Source: an uncultured Chlorobiota bacterium | Lineage (GTDB): Bacteria; Bacteroidota; Kapaibacteriia; OLB7 | Assembly (NCBI GenBank): GCA_946481475.1 | Contig: CAMLOB010000277.1 | Span: forward strand, 1 to 5,931 | DNA: 5,931 nt | Direction: 5' to 3' | Shown here: positions 1 through 5,018 of the stretch, piece after piece | Numbering within the stretch: the first letter of the stretch is position 1 | Layout: the number at the start of each line of letters is the position of its first letter | Translations under genes and position numbers: made by a program | The notes under the pieces: model-generated | The model's input: only the letters and a program-made list of their open reading frames with translations | Database searches by the model: none | Told to the model about the DNA's origin: nothing

Positions 1-933
1 CACCTCGGCCGGCAGCGAGCAGTTGACCATCCAGCCGATTCCGAACCGGTCGACCGTGTAGAGGAGCTTGCCTGCGACCAGAAACGCCCCGTAGGAAGAG
101 AGGGGGAGTCCGTCTCCTCCCTCAAATCCCCTCCCTCCCTGCCACGCGAATTCACCTTCGTAATCGAAGGGGGCGATCGATCCGCGAACAAACGTTCCGG
201 CCGTGATCCGGTTCCGGGCCTGCGATCCGGAGTCCTCTCCGCGAGGAAGTGCCCGCGTGTCGTTGTCGTACAGCGCAAAGACATCCCCCTTGTGGTTTCC
301 ACCGAAGTTCAGCGAACTCCAGAGACCGTACAGATTCGTCGAGAAGAGATCGTCCAGCCGCTCAAGCGAATCGGTTTCAATGCCGAAGCCGAGGCGTGAG
401 GCGAAGAGATCGACCGATCCCCAGTCATCTGCGGTCCGGAGTCTGATCGCATCGAACGACCGGCCGACATTGCTCCAGCCGACCGCACCGATCAGCCGCT
501 CATTCCCGTAGATCATCTCCTGCCGACCGATCTGCAGGTCCAGACCGGAGCCGAGAAGATCGGGAAGGCGGACAAACGCCTGATGCACATCGAGCCGGTC
601 GGCACTTCCGTCCATAGTGCTCTGCTCCTCACCGAAGGTGCGTGAATCCTGAATCACCATGACCCCTTCCACATCATCAGTCGGCGAGAAGAAGATCCCG
701 GCACGGGTACGCAAAAGATGAAAATCTCCGAACCGATCCCCCCCATCCTCCGCGACACGTCGTCCGTCGGCCTCGAAACGATAGCGGATCTCGCCGCTGA
801 ACTTCACCACCCGCTCCCGTACCGCAATGTCTGCCGTCTCCTGTCCCATCAACCCGGTCTGACCGCTGAGGAAGAACGTCGCCAGCAGGAAGGGGACCGG
901 CAGGATCTGCCGAAACCGTCTGTTCGCATTCAT
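1..933 (-). CDS. Alginate-export-family outer-membrane porin, N-terminal part (cut by left edge)
   Basis: An open frame of 311 codons starts at ATG 933-931 and runs off the left edge without a stop, so the C-terminal part of the barrel is missing. The N-terminus looks like a Sec signal peptide: basic start (RRFR, residues 5-8), hydrophobic stretch at about 10-23, and likely cleavage near residue 30 (LMG-QET). The mature part alternates short strands and polar turns, as in a beta barrel. Residues about 133-166 hold the family-like segment IGRQEMIYGNERLIG, then W153 and GRSFDAIRLR, which I recognise from alginate-export-type (AlgE/OprD-like superfamily) porins. Known members form outer-membrane channels for anionic or polymeric substrates; the substrate here is unknown. 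It lies 222 bp downstream of the nrfD-like gene in the same orientation, so passage of nitrate or nitrite is possible but only inferred. The ribosome site is weak (AGAAGATCCT before ATG), which leaves the start slightly uncertain. Confidence 0.85.
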   Translation of the reverse strand, partial: MNANRRFRQILPVPFLLATFFLSGQTGLMGQETADIAVRERVVKFSGEIRYRFEADGRRVAEDGGDRFGDFHLLRTRAGIFFSPTDDVEGVMVIQDSRTFGEEQSTMDGSADRLDVHQAFVRLPDLLGSGLDLQIGRQEMIYGNERLIGAVGWSNVGRSFDAIRLRTADDWGSVDLFASRLGFGIETDSLERLDDLFSTNLYGLWSSLNFGGNHKGDVFALYDNDTRALPRGEDSGSQARNRITAGTFVRGSIAPFDYEGEFAWQGGRGFEGGDGLPLSSYGAFLVAGKLLYTVDRFGIGWMVNCSLPAEV

Positions 934-994
934 AGGATCTTCTGTCGGTTTTAGAAGGTTTCTTAAAAGTCTCGAATTGCAGAAGTCTCAGTTG

Positions 995-1079
995 CTTGGT
1001 GATTCTTGGTGCCCTTTGTGTCTTGGTGGTAAGAATCAGACGCACCACCAAGACACCAAGAGCACGAAGCATCACCAAG
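995..1079. repeat. 36-bp near-perfect inverted repeat with 13-nt loop, built of CACCAAG units
   Basis: The left arm 995-1030 and the right arm 1044-1079 are reverse complements at 32 of 36 positions, with a 13-nt loop (1031-1043). The right arm is itself built from four short units: CACCAAG at 1046-1052, CACCAAG at 1054-1060, CACGAAG at 1063-1069 and CACCAAG at 1073-1079, with starts 8, 9 and 10 bp apart. The left arm repeats the pattern on the other strand. From memory, similar 'ACCACCAAGACACCAAG' text recurs between genes in several bacterial phyla and is often translated as spurious TTKTQR-type peptides. There is no T-run after the stem in the minus-strand direction, so a standard intrinsic terminator is not supported. 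Confidence 0.8.
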
Positions 1080-1103
1080 TGGTAGAGCATTTCGCTGATA
1101 CTT

Positions 1104-1128
1104 CTCTGTGACTGCTCAGACCACAGAG
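1104..1128. repeat. Small hairpin CTCTGTG/CACAGAG
   Basis: A perfect 7-bp stem (1104-1110 with 1122-1128) encloses an 11-nt loop, between the middle and outer right arms of the larger palindrome. The following CACAGAGCACACAGG text resembles a second, related style of intergenic repeat (CACAGAG repeats). Most of it (1106-1128) lies in the 33-nt stretch that makes the right half of the element longer than the left. No function can be assigned. Confidence 0.45.
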
Positions 1129-1155
1129 CACACAGGCTACTTTTAAGACTCCCTC

Positions 1156-2421
1156 TTAGTGATGCTTGTCGAAACGAACGTGTCCCAGTTCTATCGGGAC
1201 GGCGATTCTGACCAGCAGGGTAAAGACGAAGGCGCCGAAGGCCCAGACGCCGACGGTAACGGCGATCTCCACCCAGCTCGGCGAGTATTCCACAATCTGT
1301 CCCCACTGTCCGGGGATAAATCCCGGAACGATCAGTCCCATCCCCTTCTCGATCCAGATGCCGAGGAAGAGAAGGGCGCAGGCCCAGTTCAGCAACCGGA
1401 GGTTCTTGCGGAAGCGATGAATCGTCAGTGCGGCGGTCGCCAGGACGTTCAGCGTGATCCCGGTCCAGATCCACGGGACAAGACTGTTGTGTCCTTCCAG
1501 ACCGAAGAAGAGGTAGAGCGCACTGGCGCTGTGTTCGGTCGGCGCGTAGAACTCCTTGAAGATTTCCGAACCGAGCATGATCAGGTTGATCTGCGCGGCA
1601 ACGGTAACGATCAACGCGATCTTGTTCAGGGTTTCGGTCTTGATGTCGTAGTCGGTGTTGCGACGGATAAAGCCGAGGATCAGAATGATGAGGGCGGGAC
1701 CGGCGGCAAACGCCGAGGCAAGGAACCGGGGACCGAGGAGAGAGGAGTTCCAGAAAGGACGGGAGGGAAGACCGGCGTAGAGGAATGCCGTGACCATGTG
1801 GATGCCGACCGCCCAGAAGACCGAGAGGAAGACACCGGGGAGATAGATCTTCGGGTTCGGATGTTCCCCCCTGTAATGCTTCCAGAGGATGTAGGCCGGG
1901 ATGGTGAGGTTGATGAAGAGATAGCCGTTGAGGACGATCACATCCCAGGCCAGCATCGACTGAGGCCAGTTGAACAGACCGATTCCCGGAATCAGATGCC
2001 ACATCCGGGCCGGTCCACCGAGATCGACCACGACGAAACTGAGACACATCATCAACGCGGCAACGGCAAGTCCCTCGCCGATCAGCACGGCCCCCTTGAA
2101 ATCCACATCTTTCAGGACGTAGGCCGGCAACACAAGCATGACCGCCGCCGCTGCAACGCCGACAAGGAATGTGAAGTTTGAAATGTAGAGTCCCCAACTG
2201 ACATGATCGTTCATCCCGGTCGCCCCCAGCCCTTCGCGCAACTGCACCGAGTAGGCAAAGGCACCCAGAAGCATCAGAAAGGTCAGCGATCCCATCCAGA
2301 GATGGTAGCGTGCCCCCCCGGAGGTAACGGAGTTGAAGGCGTCGCGGATGAAAGAGCGGAGGACCGATATCGATGATACCGATTCGTTTCGTTCCGTTCC
2401 GGCTATTGTCTTGCTTCTCAT
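1156..2421 (-). CDS. nrfD: NrfD/PsrC-family ten-helix quinol-interacting membrane subunit (DsrP-like)
   Basis: This is a 421-residue polytopic membrane protein. About ten hydrophobic segments are visible, near residues 40-60, 77-100, 112-132, 157-180, 194-216, 231-252, 265-287, 311-334, 343-365 and 383-408. That fits the longer ten-helix NrfD branch (DsrP, HmcC, ActC, QrcD) better than the shorter eight-helix NrfD/PsrC. The segment NDHVSWGLYISNFTFLVG at residues 71-88 and the EIFKEFY motif at 286-292 are family-like. It has no heme motif. Family members exchange electrons between membrane quinones and a partner iron-sulfur protein, which here is encoded just upstream with an 81-bp gap. In this operon it probably oxidises quinol and feeds the Nap cytochromes, taking the place of NapC. 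The start at 2421 is preceded by GGAAGAG at 2425-2431. Family assignment is firm; quinol oxidation towards nitrate is inferred from context. Confidence 0.9.
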   Translation of the reverse strand: MRSKTIAGTERNESVSSISVLRSFIRDAFNSVTSGGARYHLWMGSLTFLMLLGAFAYSVQLREGLGATGMNDHVSWGLYISNFTFLVGVAAAAVMLVLPAYVLKDVDFKGAVLIGEGLAVAALMMCLSFVVVDLGGPARMWHLIPGIGLFNWPQSMLAWDVIVLNGYLFINLTIPAYILWKHYRGEHPNPKIYLPGVFLSVFWAVGIHMVTAFLYAGLPSRPFWNSSLLGPRFLASAFAAGPALIILILGFIRRNTDYDIKTETLNKIALIVTVAAQINLIMLGSEIFKEFYAPTEHSASALYLFFGLEGHNSLVPWIWTGITLNVLATAALTIHRFRKNLRLLNWACALLFLGIWIEKGMGLIVPGFIPGQWGQIVEYSPSWVEIAVTVGVWAFGAFVFTLLVRIAVPIELGHVRFDKHH

Positions 2422-2502
2422 GGTCTCTTCCGTTGCTGCATTTCGAACGTTGGATGTCGGCGGGTCGCATCGAAGGGCGTACCCGGACGGAGGCTCCGGT
2501 CG

Positions 2503-3546
2503 CTAATCCATGAAGTACCAGAATTTCGGTTCCGTCCCCAGATCTTCCTTCAGCCGGAAGACTTTCTTGTTCTTCAGCACCCAGCGGATCGTGCTGTCCG
2601 GATCGAGCAGATTTCCGAAGATGCGGGCCCCCGTAGGACAGGCCTCCACACAGGCCGGGTTTCTCCCCTCACGCGTTCGCTGGATGCAGAACGTACACTT
2701 CTCCACCACTCCTTTCTTCCGCGGCCGGTTCCCCAGATAGTGCTGGTTCCGGTTCAGCTCCTCCTGCGGCACCACCGGCTCGTGCCAGTTGAAACGGCGG
2801 GCGTGATACGGACAGGCCGCCTCGCAGTACCGACAGCCGATGCACCAGTCGTAGTCGACCACCACGATCCCGTCCTTCTCCTTCCACGTCGCCTTCACCG
2901 GACAGACGTCGACGCAGGGAGGGTTCTCGCACTGGAAGCACTGCGTGCCGACATAGAAGTGTCCGGCCGCCGGAACTTCGTGATAGAAATCGGTCTCCGC
3001 TCCGTGGAAGTTCAGACTGCCGTTCTCCAGTTCATGGATCTGGATATACTGCATCCCCGACTTCCTGTCCTGATTGTTCTCGGCGATGCAGGCGGTGACG
3101 CAATCCATGTAGCCCTTGCATCGGGAGATGTTGAAGGCATAGCCGTAGAGGACCCGGTCACGCGGACCGGTGGCGGCGATATTCACCGATCCGGGATTGT
3201 TCTTCTCGTACAGTCGTTCCAGTCGCGTTACCGTCTCCTCTTTCTCCTCATCGTTCATCAGACGGAAGTTCTTCTTGAAGTAATCCTCCCACTCCAGCTC
3301 CGCCTTCTCCGAATCGCCGAACGGACTGCAGGCGGCGTTGAGAAGGCCGAGACCGGCCATCAGGCTTCCGGCGATCGAGCTCATGGCGCTGCGGCGATCA
3401 AGCTTCCGCTCGAAAAAAAGTTCGTAGCCGTTCTTTCCGACCTCGGATTCATCGCTGCAACCACACCCGCCGCCGTTGCAACCGCACGAGGTGTTGTTCT
3501 CGCGGTGAAGAATCGGCAGGCTCCTGTCTTCCTGATTTCGGTTCAT
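2503..3546 (-). CDS. Four-cluster [Fe-S] electron-transfer subunit (NrfC/DsrO/ActB-like) with Tat-like signal
   Basis: This 347-residue ferredoxin-type subunit should wire the NrfD-like membrane protein to the cytochromes. Four Cys groups are visible: C143/C149/C153, C203/C206/C211/C215 (CFQCENPPCVDVC), C235/C238/C241/C245 (CIGCRYCEAAC) and C284/C287/C299/C303. The first group reads CxxYxxCxxxC: Y146 sits where the second Cys is expected, so one centre may be [3Fe-4S], as known for NarH (Trp substitution) and reported for ActB. Residues 50-73 look like a Tat signal (DRRSAMS, then a Gly/Ala/Leu-rich stretch) ending in a lipobox-like LNAAC with C73. It is preceded by an unusually long 49-residue tail containing CGCNGGGCGC (21-30). 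The gene sits between the tetraheme lipoprotein gene (96-bp gap) and the nrfD-like gene (81-bp gap). A GGAG lies 12 nt before ATG 3546. Cofactor content and periplasmic location are inferred from motifs. Confidence 0.9.
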   Translation of the reverse strand: MNRNQEDRSLPILHRENNTSCGCNGGGCGCSDESEVGKNGYELFFERKLDRRSAMSSIAGSLMAGLGLLNAACSPFGDSEKAELEWEDYFKKNFRLMNDEEKEETVTRLERLYEKNNPGSVNIAATGPRDRVLYGYAFNISRCKGYMDCVTACIAENNQDRKSGMQYIQIHELENGSLNFHGAETDFYHEVPAAGHFYVGTQCFQCENPPCVDVCPVKATWKEKDGIVVVDYDWCIGCRYCEAACPYHARRFNWHEPVVPQEELNRNQHYLGNRPRKKGVVEKCTFCIQRTREGRNPACVEACPTGARIFGNLLDPDSTIRWVLKNKKVFRLKEDLGTEPKFWYFMD

Positions 3547-3642
3547 ATCACTCTTTCGCTCCGTGATCTTCGATTGACAGCCAACTCCCTTCTCATCAGC
3601 GGCACGTCGGACGTTTCCGTGGCGATGGAAGGACTCGTTTCT

Positions 3643-4317
3643 CTACTCTTTCTCCCGCACCGCCCGGCTTGCCCGTGCGGGGAACCGTATCGGAAACCCG
3701 GGATCGTGCGGGTTGTGGCAGGAGGTGCATGGAGCCGCCACCCGCGGAGGAGCCCAGCCTCCGAGTCGCTTGCCGTGCGCACCGCCGACCCAGTCGGCCG
3801 CCTGCGTTGCGTGACACTGGGCGCAGAGGCGATAGCTTTCGTCGAAAGCGATCCGCTCGCCACTTATAAGCCGGAGAGAATCGGTCTGCTCCGGATCGTG
3901 ACAGGTCTGACAGTTCATGATCTCGGCCGGGGCGTGATGGAGTTCCATCTCCCAGTGAGCACGAGCCAGTCCGGGATCGGGAGACTGCATTCGGCTCAAC
4001 GGCACCGTGTGGCACTCGCCGCAGTTGAACCGCTCGATGCTGTCGGTCCGGCGCGCCACAAAGAACGTGTCGACATCGCCGAGTTCCATTCCCGTCACCC
4101 GGTCATACCGCACTCCCTCGATCCAGCGATCGGATGTCAGACCGGCATTGTTGTTCGGCTCGACCGCTTCTTCCAGTTGTTCCAGTACCGAATGATGTCC
4201 CTTCGGTCCCTCATGTTCTCCCCCGCCGCAGCCGATCAGCAGGAAGATCGCCGGCAGAATCGCAAGGAACGATCCCCGACGGTTTCCTCCACGCTTCTTT
4301 TCTCTTCGATGGTTCAT
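3643..4317 (-). CDS. Tetraheme c-type cytochrome lipoprotein
   Basis: This is a 224-residue protein with a basic N-terminus (residues 1-14), a hydrophobic stretch (16-29) and a clear lipobox LIGC ending at C30, so it is probably a lipid-anchored periplasmic protein. Four CxxCH heme-binding motifs follow: CGECH 99-103, CQTCH 136-140, CAQCH 165-169 and CTSCH 197-201. Extra His residues at 121, 127, 128, 181 and 204 could be distal ligands. The CTSCHNPHDPG ending resembles multiheme cytochromes of the c3/DmsE-like kind, but I do not recognise a named family. Its ATG (4317-4315) overlaps the TGA of the NapB-like gene by the sequence ATGA, and GGGAGGAG stands 10 nt upstream, so the two are translationally coupled. 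By position it would carry electrons from the iron-sulfur subunit to the NapB-like cytochrome, a role NapC or NapM fills elsewhere. The exact partner is inferred. Confidence 0.9.
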   Translation of the reverse strand: MNHRREKKRGGNRRGSFLAILPAIFLLIGCGGGEHEGPKGHHSVLEQLEEAVEPNNNAGLTSDRWIEGVRYDRVTGMELGDVDTFFVARRTDSIERFNCGECHTVPLSRMQSPDPGLARAHWEMELHHAPAEIMNCQTCHDPEQTDSLRLISGERIAFDESYRLCAQCHATQAADWVGGAHGKRLGGWAPPRVAAPCTSCHNPHDPGFPIRFPARASRAVREKE

Positions 4318-5018
4318 GGCAGCTTGTCTCCTCCCGGTCGTTCCCAGATAGCGTCATCGGAAGAAAGTGCGTGACACTGGCGGCAGTTGACCCGCTCCGG
4401 ATGAGTCGTCCTGATCTCCTCGACCGCTCCGGGACCGGCATGACAGCTCAGGCAGTTTTCCCGCATCCTGAGCCGGTGCGGAATCGGCGGCGGACCGGTC
4501 GGCAACGCCTGTCCGTCGAGAGAAGGATAATCGACCGGCTGGAACAGATTGGCCCGGAACGTCCCCTCGACCCGTGCGGGATTGTGGCATTGACGGCAGT
4601 TCTTCAGGTCGGGATGGGGGGTGACCGGCGTGAAGGCGTTGAACTTCGGGACGTAGCCCCCCTTGCCGTGGCACGTCAGACAGTGATCGCCGCCGAGACT
4701 CCGGTCATCTTCCACCTCGTGCGGAATCATCGGAGGTCCCCCGGGATAGGCGCGACGCGCATGGAACATCGCCAGCGTCCGGCTCCCCTCCTCACTCGAT
4801 TTCAGATAGCTCAACGCCTCGGCTCCGGACTGAAAGCCGGAGACTTCACCGGCAAGCCGACTCGGCTCGGCCGGCCGCAGCACTTCTCCTTCCTCTCTGC
4901 CTGCCGACACTTCCTCGATCAGACTCTCGCCGACGACAACGATACCGGATGCCATCAGCACGATGCAGAGTCCGATGACGACATACCGTCGTTCAGGTCC
5001 TCTTTTCATCCGCTTCAT
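4314..5018 (-). CDS. napB: NapB-like cytochrome with duplicated diheme module (four hemes)
   Basis: Starting at ATG 5018, this is 234 residues. A basic N-terminus (MKRMKRGPERR) and a hydrophobic stretch (about 12-30) form a signal peptide or anchor. Two similar modules follow. Module 1 has RAYPGGPPMIPH (His 100), CLTCH 113-117, TPH (His 135) and CRQCH 141-145. Module 2 has GPPPIPH (His 181), CLSCH 189-193, TTH (His 206) and CRQCH 212-216. The order 'PPxIPH, CLxCH, P/T-H, C-x-QCH' is the signature of NapB, the diheme electron donor to NapA, and ordinary NapB carries it once. Here it is doubled, giving four bis-His-type hemes. The start at 5018 is preferred over ATG 5048: it gives an ATGA overlap with the napA stop and has GGAGAAG 8 nt upstream, whereas 5048 would overlap napA by 34 bp with no ribosome site. 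The role as NapA partner is strongly supported by adjacency. Confidence 0.88.
   Translation of the reverse strand: MKRMKRGPERRYVVIGLCIVLMASGIVVVGESLIEEVSAGREEGEVLRPAEPSRLAGEVSGFQSGAEALSYLKSSEEGSRTLAMFHARRAYPGGPPMIPHEVEDDRSLGGDHCLTCHGKGGYVPKFNAFTPVTPHPDLKNCRQCHNPARVEGTFRANLFQPVDYPSLDGQALPTGPPPIPHRLRMRENCLSCHAGPGAVEEIRTTHPERVNCRQCHALSSDDAIWERPGGDKLP
4328..4335 (-). promoter_or_regulatory. Strong ribosome binding site for the tetraheme lipoprotein gene
   Basis: GGGAGGAG on the minus strand lies 10 nt before ATG 4317 and inside the last codons of the NapB-like gene. Together with the ATGA overlap it supports the start at 4317 and translational coupling. Confidence 0.65.

Larger units (their letters stand above)
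961..1148. repeat. Large imperfect palindromic intergenic element (nested inverted repeats)
   Basis: This element fills most of the 222-bp gap between the nrfD-like gene and the porin gene. Three pairs of inverted arms nest inside each other. The outer pair is TCTTAAAAGT (961-970) against ACTTTTAAGA (1139-1148), 10/10. The middle pair is AGAAGTCTCAG (981-991) against CTGATACTTCT (1095-1105), 10/11. The inner pair is a 36-bp arm at 995-1030 against 1044-1079, 32/36. The right half is longer because it carries about 12 extra bases before and 23 extra bases after the middle arm; the second stretch falls within a small hairpin (1104-1128). No transposase is encoded and I see no convincing target-site duplication. 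It looks like a mobile or REP/MITE-like intergenic repeat. If transcribed it would form a long hairpin in the nrfD-porin spacer and could affect mRNA stability or readthrough. Confidence 0.7.

Noticed and set aside
995..1079. Intrinsic transcription terminator
   Set aside because: The stem is strong, but no T-run follows it in the minus-strand direction, and the arms match a repetitive-element pattern better.
955..1155. Target-site duplication flanking the palindrome
   Set aside because: Flanks (AAGGTT on the left, CTCCCT on the right) do not match, so recent transposition cannot be shown.
1159..2181. 340-codon plus-strand frame
   Set aside because: It is antisense to the NrfD-like gene; the Asp/Glu/Arg-rich text is the mirror of hydrophobic codons.
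2418..2441. 7-codon mini-frame overlapping the nrfD start by ATGA
   Set aside because: Too short and without its own ribosome site; likely chance.
677..2470. 597-codon open frame on the minus strand
   Set aside because: It overlaps the NrfD-like gene out of frame and runs through the palindromic repeat and into the porin gene. Its composition is Arg/Ser/Pro/Cys-rich with no domain. The NrfD frame explains the DNA.
3543..3596. 17-codon mini-frame overlapping the Fe-S gene start by ATGA
   Set aside because: No ribosome site before its ATG; the overlap arises simply because the Fe-S gene starts ATGA. A leader peptide cannot be supported.
2740..4374. 544-codon open frame on the plus strand
   Set aside because: It lies antisense across the Fe-S and tetraheme genes, whose Cys and CxxCH motifs prove the minus-strand frames. 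No recognisable protein features.
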